Source of the DNA: Roseiarcus sp963822215
Lineage (GTDB): Bacteria; Pseudomonadota; Alphaproteobacteria; Rhizobiales; Beijerinckiaceae
Reading direction: 5' to 3'
Length of the DNA: 64,000 nt
Assembly (NCBI GenBank): GCA_963822215.1
Contig: CAWGGX010000006.1
Coordinates: forward strand, 682,001 to 746,000
Both the position numbers and the translations under genes were made by a program. This document shows positions 27,985 to 36,303 of the stretch, piece after piece; position 1 is the stretch's first letter, and each line of letters begins with the position of its first letter. A model generated the notes under the pieces. It was not told the DNA's origin, did not search any database, and was given only the letters and a program-made list of their open reading frames with translations.

Positions 27985-28280
27985 GGGGTTGCCGAAGGAC
28001 AACATGATCGAAACCGCTGACGGTGCCTCGATCAAGTACGACTACGTCGTCATCGCCACGGGTCCGGTACTCGCCTTACACGAAGTCGAGGGCCTCGGGC
28101 CGGACGGGTTCACCAATTCGATCTGCGCATCAATCACGCCGAGAAGGCGGCGGCCAAGTTCGAGGCGTTCTGCAAGAATCTCGGCACGATCATCATCTAC
28201 GCGGCGCGCAGGGCGCCTCGTGCTTGGGTTGTTCATCCTCGAGACGGAGCTCGGCACCGCGAGATCCGCGATCGGCTAAC
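27985..28280 (+). pseudogene. Second sulfide:quinone oxidoreductase fragment
   Basis: The frame reads KDNMIETADGASIKYDYVVI, ATGPVLALHEVEGL and GPDGFTNSIC, then continues in other frames through the segment that matches EKAAAKFEAFCKN and ends with REIRDRL before a stop. The piece covers only about residues 80-180 of SQR. Its order is the normal one, GPDGF directly after EVEGL, unlike the gene at 13991. Bases differ at several positions from that copy, so it is an older paralogue, not an assembly duplicate. Confidence 0.8.
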
Positions 28281-28313
28281 TGCATTGACGAACGAAGCGA
28301 CAGAGGGGCGATT

Positions 28314-28705
28314 GTGTAGTTCCATTCGTCGTGGAAATCATTGCGAGAGATGTTGAGGGTGTGCGTCTGCTCGTCGGATACGGGGATTCCTTTTGGATAT
28401 ATTTTGTCGACGAGTTCGCAGCGGACGGTCAGGCCGGTATGCGTCGTCGTCGTCCCCATCAGTTCGACGATGACGCGATAGCTGATCAGCGGTTTGGCGC
28501 GCCAGTTTTTGGTGATGAATGAGAATAGGCGGTGTTCGATCTTGTTCCACTTGGTGGTTCCCGGAGGAAGATGGTGAACCTTGATGGATAGGCCCAGTTC
28601 ATCGGCCAATCGCTGCAATTCGAGCTTCCACATACGCACCCGCGAGCCGTTCGATCCGCCGCCGTCGGCGGTGATGACGAGACGCCGCGCGAGGGGATAA
28701 CGAAT
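28314..28705 (-). pseudogene. ISAzo13-family transposase, C-terminal remnant
   Basis: The minus strand reads LVITADGGGSNGSRVRMWKL, LQRLADELGLSIKVHHLPPG, TTKWNKIEHRLFSFITKNWR and DFHDEWNYTI, which is the C-terminal third of ISAzo13-type transposases with the last catalytic acidic residues. It lies between an sqr fragment and a TDT transporter fragment and probably helped to separate them. Confidence 0.85.
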
Positions 28706-28723
28706 CCGGCCGGACCTCCCGCA

Positions 28724-29070
28724 GGCCTACTCGTCCTCGGCAACGACGCCCCCCGCGATCCTCGCTGCGCATGGACTGGCTTCCGTCGGCGTGGTCGCGC
28801 AGGGTACCGGCATGATCTGCGGCCTGACGCTGTGTGGCTTTGGCCTGAGTTGGCTCCGCTCGCCGCGATGATCACGCTCCGCTATCTCCACGACGACGTC
28901 TCGTTCAATCTCGGCTGGTGGGCTACATATTCCCACTCGATAAGGCGGCGACACTGCGGCTCAGCGCGTCGCTGGAATTCGCCTTTTTCGGCGTGGCGGC
29001 GGCCTTCATCGCGCCAACTCTAGCCGCGGCCTGGACGGTGGTCGCGGCGTTTACCATCCGCGGCGACTAG
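28724..29070 (+). pseudogene. TDT-family transporter, C-terminal fragment
   Basis: The pieces GLLVLGNDA, AILAAHGLASVGVVAQGTGM and CGFGLSWLRS match the end of the remnant at 10923-11660. They continue with MITLRYLHDDVSFNLGWW, then RLSASLEFAFFGVAAAFIAP and AFTIRGD with a stop at 29070. So this copy preserves the C-terminus that the other one lacks. Two frameshifts and one stop break it. Confidence 0.78.
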
Positions 29071-29504
29071 AACGGCCACCTGTTCGTGTCGCCATGTATC
29101 GCTCACCTGGCGCCTGATCGGCTGTCGGCGACGTGTGCCGGACGTCGGCCGGGGAGCCTTTGGTCGCTTTAGGGAGCCGGCGAGAATGTTTTACCGCTGT
29201 CGCAGTGTTTCTGCGATAGTTTGATATCCGGGCGAAACGCCGATTTTCGAAATAACCTGCGAGTCGCGGTCACTCCGATCAAAATTGCAATTCCCCCAGC
29301 CTCCTCGGTGACCCGACTCTGACATCCTTCTTCGGTGATATCGTCCGACATTTTGGCAATTCTCGACCATAGCTTACGCCACGAAACAGATCCGTCTGAA
29401 AATCTCTAACTCAGAGCGCCACAGCGCCTTCGAAAATCGTCGGCAACGGGCGGCCGTGAGGTCGGGGCCCTTGGATCGCTTCGTTCCGCCAGCAAGAAGG
29501 AGGC
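29071..29504. other. Intergenic, no gene recognised
   Basis: About 430 bases between the transporter fragment and the radical SAM gene. A 60-codon minus-strand frame (29169-29351) has no family signature. Confidence 0.4.
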
Positions 29505-30875
29505 TTACGTCTTCGCCGGCGCTCCGCCGTGGCAGACCCCAAATGTCTTTCCGTTGCCGCATGGGCAGGGCGCCGAAGGATCGCGCTTCGAGTCCTCGTT
29601 CTTGACCCACAGCATGACGTCGGCCGGCGGACGGCCGCGCTTCCACAAGTGGCCCATCACGCCCATCAGCGTCCGGGTGTGGGTGAAGAACAATTCGAGC
29701 CCGGCGCAGAGGTAGTTGTGGCCCGGCTCGCCGTCTCTCGACAAGACGAAGCGGTCCTTCGGACAGCCGCCGTTGCACAAAAAACGCACCTCGCACGCCC
29801 GGCACTGCTTGGTCAGAGTGTCGCGCTTGTCGGCGCCGAACTTGCGCATTTGCGGCGAAGCGACGAGTTCGACGAGCGGCGTGGCCGCGATGTTGCCAAG
29901 CTTCTGACCCGGCTCGACGAAATGATCGCAGGTGTAGAGGTCGCCGTTGTGCTCGAGCGCCGGCCCGTAGCCGCAGGTCGGCGCATGGATGCAGAGGAGA
30001 TGGCGACCGAAATAGGCCTCGAGCGTCACGTCGAAGAGTTGCACGAAGACCTTGCCGACGTCGCGGCGCACCCACTCCTCGAAGATGTCGATCAGAAAGC
30101 GCCCGTAGTGCTCGCCGCCGACCGACCGTTCGGTGACGAGGTCGCCAGTCTGTGTGTAGAGAAGCCGCTTGCCTCCCGCGCTCGCGCGATCGCTCCATCC
30201 CTGGTTGGCGATGGCCAGCGTGTCTGGCGTCGCCCGCTCGACGATCGGAATGAACTGGATCCATTTGGCGCCGAGTTCGTCACGGAAAAAGCGATAGACC
30301 TCGCGACCGCGCTTCTCGTTGGCCGCGTTCACGGTACAGAGGATGTTGAACTCGACCCCATGGGCCTTGAGAAAGCGCCATCCGCGCATGACGAGGTCGA
30401 ACGTGCCCCGTCCTCGTCGGTCGCGCCGGTAGGCGTCGTGCAATTCGCGCGGCCCGTCGACGCTCAGGCCCACGACGAAATTGCGCTGCTTGAAAAACGC
30501 GCACCAAGCGTCGTCGAGAAGAAGGCCGTTGGTCTGGAAGGTCTGGTGAACCGTCTGGCCGGGCTTCCTGTATTTTTCGACGAGGGCGACGGCCTCCTCG
30601 AAGAACTCGAGTTTCATCAGGGTTGGTTCGCCGCCCTGCCATGCGACGGTGACTTCGGGAGTGCGATGCGCTTCGATCAGCTGCCGGATGTAGCTCTCGA
30701 GCGTCGCCTCCGACATCCGGTGCTTGTCGTCGGGATAGAGAGCTTCCTTCGACAGGAAGAAGCAGTAGGCGCAATCGATATTGCAGGTCGAACCGCTGGG
30801 CTTGGCCAGCAGGTGAAAGGCCGGGGGCGCGCCGGCCGGCCGCGACACGGGAGGCGCTACCGTTTCCGCCGCCAT
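29505..30875 (-). CDS. Anaerobic sulfatase-maturating-enzyme-like radical SAM protein with SEC-C tail
   Basis: A 456-residue radical SAM protein. The cluster motif CNIDCAYC lies near residue 35. VTVAWQGGEPTLM follows at about 80, and the C-terminal SPASM-like cysteines occur in CIHAPTCGYGPALEHNGDLY, CDHF and CRACEVRFLCNGGCPKDRF, which would bind two more [4Fe-4S] clusters. Such enzymes oxidise a Cys or Ser of a sulfatase to formylglycine. The last residues, CPCGNGKTFGVCHG, are a SEC-C zinc motif, which is an unusual addition. I start at the ATG at 30875 (MAAETVAPP) behind CAGAGGG. No sulfatase gene is in the window; the target protein is unknown. Confidence 0.88.
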   Translation of the reverse strand: MAAETVAPPVSRPAGAPPAFHLLAKPSGSTCNIDCAYCFFLSKEALYPDDKHRMSEATLESYIRQLIEAHRTPEVTVAWQGGEPTLMKLEFFEEAVALVEKYRKPGQTVHQTFQTNGLLLDDAWCAFFKQRNFVVGLSVDGPRELHDAYRRDRRGRGTFDLVMRGWRFLKAHGVEFNILCTVNAANEKRGREVYRFFRDELGAKWIQFIPIVERATPDTLAIANQGWSDRASAGGKRLLYTQTGDLVTERSVGGEHYGRFLIDIFEEWVRRDVGKVFVQLFDVTLEAYFGRHLLCIHAPTCGYGPALEHNGDLYTCDHFVEPGQKLGNIAATPLVELVASPQMRKFGADKRDTLTKQCRACEVRFLCNGGCPKDRFVLSRDGEPGHNYLCAGLELFFTHTRTLMGVMGHLWKRGRPPADVMLWVKNEDSKRDPSAPCPCGNGKTFGVCHGGAPAKT

Positions 30876-30940
30876 GGAAACCCTCTGTTCGATCAACTCC
30901 AGAGTATGATGATATTGGGTCGTCGCGCCGTTTGACCCTC

Positions 30941-31078
30941 ACCCTGCCGCTTCGCGGCTTCCCTCTCCCCATAGCCGGTCGAGAGACGGGCGTCCTGTCG
31001 GACGCCCTAAGGGGAGAGGGGCGTCCCCTTCCCCCTCAGGGGGAAGGTGGCCCAAAGGGCCGGATGAGGGTTTTCGGC
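30941..31078. repeat. Palindromic intergenic repeat
   Basis: The stretch runs from CCTCACCCTGCCGC to GGATGAGGG and contains nested inverted arms: CCTCTCCCC ... GGGGAGAGG and CCTTCCCCCTCAGGGGGAAGG. Outer arms CCTCACCC/CCTCATCC pair with GATGAGGG. This has the look of a REP/BIME-like or RUP-like dispersed element in high-GC alphaproteobacteria. Part of a similar C/T-rich motif (CCCTCTCCCCTGCAAGCGAC) appears at 26390-26435. Confidence 0.6.
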
Positions 31079-31360
31079 GCGACCCAATGTCGTCACGCCC
31101 TTAGGGTAGCCGCTCCGGCGCCGAATGGCCAGTGCAACCCCTCATACGTCCGCTTTGGCGGACTTTCGCCGTCGATGTCACGCGCGAGGGCGAGATGAAT
31201 GGACCTTCGACCATTTCCGTCAATGCGAGGAGCCAGAGCTCGGAAGCAATCATAGCATTCAGGGCGTCCTTCGTTCCCCTGGATGGCTTCCCCCGGGCAT
31301 CTTGACCCGGGGTCGCTCGCACCGACGGGGACCAATCGACTTGAATTCATCTCGCTCTAA

Positions 31361-32353
31361 TTAGAAGGTGATCCGCATGGTGGCGACGAAATTATTCTTG
31401 ATGACCGGATTTGACGTCACCGCCACCTGATATCCGGCGCCGAAGATCAGATTGACCGCCCGGGTCGGGGTGTCCTGACCGATCTTGAAACGCCCCAATA
31501 TGAGACCCGGCGTAAGCATAACTTGGTTGAGGCCGCCGTGCTCCCCATTCGGCCAGTACTCGTAATTGACCTCGAGTTCAGGCCAAAAGTATCGCGCAAA
31601 ATGATACTGGAAGGCGGTGTTCCATAGGATGGGATCGCCGAAATTTGTCATATTCATTTGGGCCGTGGTGCCCGGTGAAGCGGTACCGGCGACCGGAATC
31701 TGCACGCTGAGCGTCGACTGAATATCAAAATCGCCCCAGCCTTTGCCTGCAGCGAGCGTCGGTTGCGCCGTTAGAACATGGTTTGAGATTTTCCCGGCCG
31801 TGTCCAGCGGGTCCGACATCTGAAAGAAGGCGGTAACGATGTAGTCGCCGTTTTCCTGGTTCGCGGACAGGAGTCGATATTTGACCAAAAAAGCTGGCCA
31901 ATCACCCGGTCCTTGCGCATCCCCCTTGGGACCTGCAGCGATCACGTAAGGCGGAGGCGCCACAATGACTTCTATGTTCCAGGCCGGGATAAACTCCACC
32001 CTCGGGCCGCCGGGTCCGCCGTAATTCAGGAAATGTTGGCCGTTCCCCTGGCTGTCGGTTCCGTTTTGCTGGTCATAGAAGTCAAACCGGAACTCTTGTT
32101 CGAGGCGCGGCGTCACCGTCACAAGCGGTGTCATCCAATTGGGTTGCGCCGCCTGGGTAGCCGAGACCATGGCGAGCCACGAGGCGAAGGGATCGGAAGA
32201 TAGAGATCCGTTCGCCGGCGCTGTGAGGGCAGGAAGTGTAAGCGGCGGCTGCGCGTTTTGAGCGTGGGCGCCAACAGGCGCTAACGCCATCGCCACTCCA
32301 GCCGCCACCCCCAGCCACAACGGGTTGCAGCGATTTTGCGCGTCGTCTTTCAT
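31361..32353 (-). CDS. Outer-membrane beta-barrel protein, hypothetical
   Basis: A 330-residue protein starting at the ATG at 32353 (MKDDAQNRCNPLW) behind GAAGGG. The signal peptide is GVAAGVAMALAPVGAHAQNA. The rest has repeated amphipathic strands (FRFDFYDQQNG, YHFARYFWPELEVNYEYWP, RAVNLIFGAGYQVAVT) and ends with an aromatic residue in FVATMRITF, the mark of barrel proteins. I recognise the general type (putative outer-membrane transport or assembly barrels of about 300-400 residues) but not a named family. It is alone; a TetR gene lies upstream on the same strand. Confidence 0.7.
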   Translation of the reverse strand: MKDDAQNRCNPLWLGVAAGVAMALAPVGAHAQNAQPPLTLPALTAPANGSLSSDPFASWLAMVSATQAAQPNWMTPLVTVTPRLEQEFRFDFYDQQNGTDSQGNGQHFLNYGGPGGPRVEFIPAWNIEVIVAPPPYVIAAGPKGDAQGPGDWPAFLVKYRLLSANQENGDYIVTAFFQMSDPLDTAGKISNHVLTAQPTLAAGKGWGDFDIQSTLSVQIPVAGTASPGTTAQMNMTNFGDPILWNTAFQYHFARYFWPELEVNYEYWPNGEHGGLNQVMLTPGLILGRFKIGQDTPTRAVNLIFGAGYQVAVTSNPVIKNNFVATMRITF

Positions 32354-32791
32354 GCGGCCCACCCTTCGCAAATGTCAGCGTCCGCTACGCTGTATTCGTC
32401 GCACTATAACGATCAGGCCTGTTGGATTTTGTCAATAATGCGACTTGAGTTTTCCACCCTCGCCGGGAATCTGTGACATCGCGGCTGGAGGCGCAGATTC
32501 CGGCGAGGGAACGGCGGGCGCCGATATCACCAGGACGCACTCCGCCCGGACGGACAGTTATAGTCCCCGCCGGTGCCGACAGCGCACAAAGAAGCCGGCG
32601 CAATCCCGGCGGTCGGCGCGAAATCAGGACAGTCCGGCCCGACTCGAAAATCGGCGACGTTCCCGGAACATTGCGTCTAACAGCCTGCTGAAAAAGTCAT
32701 TTGTTCTCGGAACGTCCCAGAACAAAGCGGAATCGAAAGTGGCTCAACCACTAATCAAAATGTGCCCGTGCTCGACTTTTTAAGCAGCCTG
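32354..32791. other. Intergenic, no gene recognised
   Basis: About 440 bases between the TetR gene end and the barrel gene start. No gene is convincing. The promoter of the barrel gene should be here; the AT-rich stretch 32385-32430 is the likely place. Confidence 0.4.
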
Positions 32792-33430
32792 CTAAGTCAA
32801 CGGCTCCGCCAGCACGCGGCAGAACTTCAGCGCTTCCGCCGCAAGGTCGTCGACGCTCGCCCGATAGTCGGTGTGGATCCATCGCTTCAGGATCTGCAGC
32901 GTCGCGCCAACGGCGCCGGCGCAGACAAATTGGCAGTCTTTCGGCTGTGCGCTCGCGTCAGGCGCGACTGTTCGCATGAAGAACGCGCCAAATTCGCGAC
33001 GCAGAGCCTCGCGCTCCTGGTCGACGGCAGGGCCGAAGCGCGCCATCTCGATCACGAACAGCCGCGCCCCGCAAGGGTCGTCCTTGAACGCCTGATAATA
33101 CGCCTGGAGCACGGCCAGGCTTCGCTCTTCCGCGGTTCCCGGGTGCGCCGCGCGGATCGCCTCGAGCCGACTGAGCAGACGGCGCGAGTAGGCGCCGTAG
33201 GCGGCGATCAGCAGCGCCTCGCTGTTGCGGAACGATTCGTAGAAGTAGCGTTCGGTCAGCCCGGCCGCCGCGCACACGGCCTTCACCGTGGCGTTCTGAT
33301 AACCGACCTCGCCATAGACGCGGATCGCCGCGTCGATGAGCCGTTCGCGCCGCGCCTCGCGGCGCTCCTCGCACGTGAACCCCCCATAATTACGCTCTAC
33401 CGATGTTGGTTCCATGTTGCCAATTTGCAT
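32792..33430 (-). CDS. TetR/AcrR-family transcriptional regulator
   Basis: A 212-residue repressor. The N-terminal helix-turn-helix runs RREARRERLIDAAIRVYGEV to NATVKAVCAAAGLTERYFYE, and the ligand domain is variable, with LAVLQAYYQAFKDDPCGARL in its middle. I start at the ATG at 33430 behind GGGGGA. A 20-bp inverted repeat lies 40 bases upstream, most likely its operator. The next gene on the strand is the outer-membrane barrel, 438 bases away. The target genes and ligand are not known. Confidence 0.88.
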   Translation of the reverse strand: MQIGNMEPTSVERNYGGFTCEERREARRERLIDAAIRVYGEVGYQNATVKAVCAAAGLTERYFYESFRNSEALLIAAYGAYSRRLLSRLEAIRAAHPGTAEERSLAVLQAYYQAFKDDPCGARLFVIEMARFGPAVDQEREALRREFGAFFMRTVAPDASAQPKDCQFVCAGAVGATLQILKRWIHTDYRASVDDLAAEALKFCRVLAEPLT

Positions 33431-33469
33431 CAGTCCCCCGAATTGCGTGGCCCCCTCCAGTCGCGCGCT

Positions 33470-33517
33470 TGACATGAGCCGTTGTCAGATGGTCTTTTCT
33501 GACAACCGCTCATGTCA
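33470..33517. promoter_or_regulatory. Near-perfect 20-bp inverted repeat upstream of the TetR gene
   Basis: Arms TGACATGAGCCGTTGTCAGA (33470-33489) and TCTGACAACCGCTCATGTCA (33498-33517) match in 19 of 20 positions around an 8-base spacer. Each arm contains its own TGACA...TGTCA half-palindrome, so two TetR dimers could bind side by side. There is no T-run, which argues against a terminator. Confidence 0.82.
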
Positions 33518-33711
33518 GTTTCGTAACGCGAATTTGTCCAACGCATCGGGCGGGAGTTGAAGAACCGGACACAGTTAGGCCGGCGCAGACGGAAGAGCAA
33601 GCTGGGACGCGCGTTCTGCCGACAGCGGCGTGCGATCCGCACAGGAACGCGAGCACGATCAACAAAATGAGCACGGCCGACCGAGCCTGCTCAAACGCCT
33701 TGGAATTGAAA

Positions 33712-33795
33712 ATGACGATTCTAAAGGGCATACTTCTGAGTTCGGCGGCGGCTGCCGTCGCCGACGCGCAGACTGCCCTAGGTACCAGTTTCACC
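33712..33795 (+). pseudogene. Porin leader-peptide remnant
   Basis: On the plus strand, MTILKGILLSSAAAAVADAQ resembles the start of the porin on the opposite strand (MSLIKSILLGSAAGIVAVAG). The similarity ends after about 25 codons and no barrel follows. Probably the stump of a deleted porin gene; the resemblance is short. Confidence 0.35.
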
Positions 33796-33816
33796 CGGCG
33801 CTCCGGGCACCGACAT

Positions 33817-33844
33817 GAAAAACCCCGGAGATTTCTCTCCGGGG
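33817..33844 (-). terminator. Rho-independent terminator of the porin gene
   Basis: The 9-bp stem CCCCGGAGA/TCTCCGGGG with loop TTTC is followed, on the minus strand, by TTTTTCATG. It begins 30 bases after the porin stop at 33874. Confidence 0.88.
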
Positions 33845-33873
33845 CTCTTGAGTTTCGACCGATCGATGGACGA

Positions 33874-35520
33874 TCAGAAGTAACGGGTGATGCGGAAACG
33901 ACCAGCGAAGCCGCTCGAGTTGCCTTCCCAGGCGCCGGGAACGAAGGTCGCGCCGCCGGGGCCGCCGAGGTTGTAGACGGTTCCGAGGAAGCCGCTCGGC
34001 CTGGTCTGGTTGGTGTCCTGATACATCAACTCGAGGTCGAAGTTGAGGTTGGTGACCGGGTTCCAGCCGAGGTCGGCGCCGATGATCCAGGTCGTCGCGC
34101 TCGGCGAGATCGGGCCCTGGGCCGCCTGGGCGAGCAGACAACTCGCCAGCGCGAAGTTGCAGCCGCCGCCGTCGTTGCTCCACTTGATCTGGCCGACCGA
34201 CCCTTCGAGGTCAATGTAGAACTGCGGCGTGAAGTGGTGCTCCAACAGGGCGGTGACCGACCAAGCCCTCGGCGTCGACCACTGGTTGGTGAGCTGGTTG
34301 AAGAACGAGTTGGCGAGATACATCGGCTGGCCGTTGCCGTTGACCTGACCGCCTTCGCCCCACATCATCTCCCCGGGGCTCATGCCGCCGTACAAGACCG
34401 CGCTCTGCGAGTAGGCGCCGGTGATCAGGAAGTTGTCGTCCTGGCCGAAGCTCGGCAGGTTGATCTTCACGCCCGCGTCGATGCCCCAACCGATCTTGGT
34501 TTCCTGGCTGTCGCAAACGACGCTGGTGCCGATGGCCGCGATGCCGCATCCCCCTGTGCCGCCCAACGCAGTCGGAACGCCGGCAGCGCCCTGCAGTCCG
34601 GTGGCCTGGACGTTGACGTTATGAATGACGCCCGAGAGCTGAGCTTCGCCCCAGCCCTGCTTGACGTGCAACTGGCCGACGATGTCGGGCCATTTCTGGC
34701 CGCCGAAGGTCGTGTTGGTGATGCTGGTTCCCGGTCCGACTGCGCCGCCGAAGTCGGTGCCGCCGCCGGACTGACCGTTGGTGCCCGGGCTCTGCGCCGC
34801 GATGGTGGCCGAGAAGCCGCCGCCGAACGAGGCGGTGTAGGCCAACAGCATCGGTTCGTTGAAGCCCTTCTGGTCGGGGGACAGGAAGTTCGCCCAGTTG
34901 TCGCCGCCGCCGACGAACGAATAGAACGAGGCGGCCTTACCGGCGGTGATACCGGCCCAGGTGAGGTAGCACTGGTCGCAGTACGTGATGTTCTGTTCGG
35001 GCGCACCCGTGAGCGAGTCGAACCCGTTGCCCATGTCGTCCTGGATGCCGATGTGGCCGAGCAGCGGGCCGTAGGCAGTGTTGGAGGCGAAGTCGAACAC
35101 GAGCGAGGCGCGCGCCGACCAACCGGTCTCGCTCCGATTGAACGTGGTGTTGTTCTGCGCGCTGCTGGCCGCGACCAGGACGCGCTGCGTCCCGCCGACC
35201 GAGGTCAGCGCGCTCGGCAGCGCCACAACGGCAGGAATGCCGCCGACGGGGAGGGAGAGGGACGAAAGCTGGGAGACGTTCGCCCAGTTGTACTGGGTGT
35301 TGAGGTTGCCGCCGGTGAATTGAGCGGTCATATAGCCCGAGATCTTCAGGCAGGTGTCGGAGCCCGGCAGGGTCCAGCCGGTGATGCCGCCGACGTTGCA
35401 GATCTTGACATATTGCGCGACGGGAGCAGCCTTCTTCGTCGGAAGATCGGCAGCCTGCGCGCCGGCGACGGCGACGATGCCGGCTGCCGAACCGAGCAGA
35501 ATGCTCTTGATGAGCGACAT
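33874..35520 (-). CDS. Large outer-membrane porin (Porin_2-like)
   Basis: A 548-residue porin. The ATG at 35520 has GGAGG seven bases before it. The signal peptide MSLIKSILLGSAAGIVAVAG is cleaved after AQAA, leaving ADLPTKKAAPVAQYVKICN, the canonical start of Hyphomicrobiales porins. The C-terminus GRFRITRYF ends in Phe. Two Cys pairs (CNVGG...DTCLK near the N-terminus, CDQCYL around 190) may stabilise loops. Its own terminator and a long upstream region make it a monocistronic unit, probably highly expressed. A small-solute role is expected from the family. Confidence 0.92.
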   Translation of the reverse strand: MSLIKSILLGSAAGIVAVAGAQAADLPTKKAAPVAQYVKICNVGGITGWTLPGSDTCLKISGYMTAQFTGGNLNTQYNWANVSQLSSLSLPVGGIPAVVALPSALTSVGGTQRVLVAASSAQNNTTFNRSETGWSARASLVFDFASNTAYGPLLGHIGIQDDMGNGFDSLTGAPEQNITYCDQCYLTWAGITAGKAASFYSFVGGGDNWANFLSPDQKGFNEPMLLAYTASFGGGFSATIAAQSPGTNGQSGGGTDFGGAVGPGTSITNTTFGGQKWPDIVGQLHVKQGWGEAQLSGVIHNVNVQATGLQGAAGVPTALGGTGGCGIAAIGTSVVCDSQETKIGWGIDAGVKINLPSFGQDDNFLITGAYSQSAVLYGGMSPGEMMWGEGGQVNGNGQPMYLANSFFNQLTNQWSTPRAWSVTALLEHHFTPQFYIDLEGSVGQIKWSNDGGGCNFALASCLLAQAAQGPISPSATTWIIGADLGWNPVTNLNFDLELMYQDTNQTRPSGFLGTVYNLGGPGGATFVPGAWEGNSSGFAGRFRITRYF

Positions 35521-36303
35521 TGTTGACCTCCAGTTGATATTGTGGGCGTTGGTTCTTCTCACTTTCGATTCGGCGGCCCGCTTGACGAACCCGAAACCGT
35601 AGGTGGTCAGCCCCCTCTTCCCGATTTTGTAGGATCCTGGCGCTTCGCCTGAAGCTGACGCTTACGATCCGTCCGCGACCGGGAATCTCCCGTTCACGGG
35701 GAAGACCATACCCGCGCCCCGCTGGCGATCAATAAAGTTCTCGCCTTAATCCGGGCTGGAGACACAGTTTGAGGACCATCGTTGCATAATTGTCACGCAA
35801 AGCCGCCCCACTGTTGCCCTATTGTCCGGTTCACCGGCCTTAGCGCGTACTTTCGTCCGCGAAATCGCCTGCCGATCCGTTCGCCGGGCGCAAGGCGCGC
35901 TTGCTTCGACCGGGCCGCCGCGCCCGTGCGAGCGCGCAAATTCCCTAGTGAAGCGCTTCCAAAATTCGAATCATATCCTGCCGATTGCGTTCCAACGTTT
36001 CGGACGCGAGGGGTCAGGGCCGCCAGCGTGAAGCTTCAAGGTATCTATGTACGAGAGCAGGATGGTTTTTGTAAGAGCCGCGCCGCGCGCTCTCGTCGGA
36101 CCCTCACGAGCGCAACCCTCCGCGGTCGGCGAAGGGAGTCCTGGCCGCGCCTTACAACCCGGCCACGCCCGGCGCCGCGCCCTGTTTTCCTCCGCCTGTC
36201 ATTTCCCTGTTCCGTTCCGAAAGCGCCTGATAACGACCTGTTCCGGTCGCTGGAAATTCCCTGTTCCGCGCCCGATCCGGCCTGCAAGCAGCGGGTTGTA
36301 AAG
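35521..36303. other. Long upstream region of the porin gene, left flank of the first ISKra4-like copy
   Basis: About 780 bases with no convincing gene. The first 250 bases upstream of the porin should hold its promoter. The remaining sequence up to the IS gives arginine-rich shadow frames only. The base order GTTGTAAA directly precedes the IS and is not repeated at its other end. Confidence 0.45.

Noticed and set aside
29529..30935. 468-residue plus-strand frame
   Set aside because: Exact antisense of the radical SAM gene, whose cysteine motifs are unmistakable on the minus strand.
33667..35526. 619-residue plus-strand frame
   Set aside because: Antisense of the large porin, which has a leader, ribosome binding site and terminator on the minus strand. 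Only its first 25 codons resemble a porin leader.
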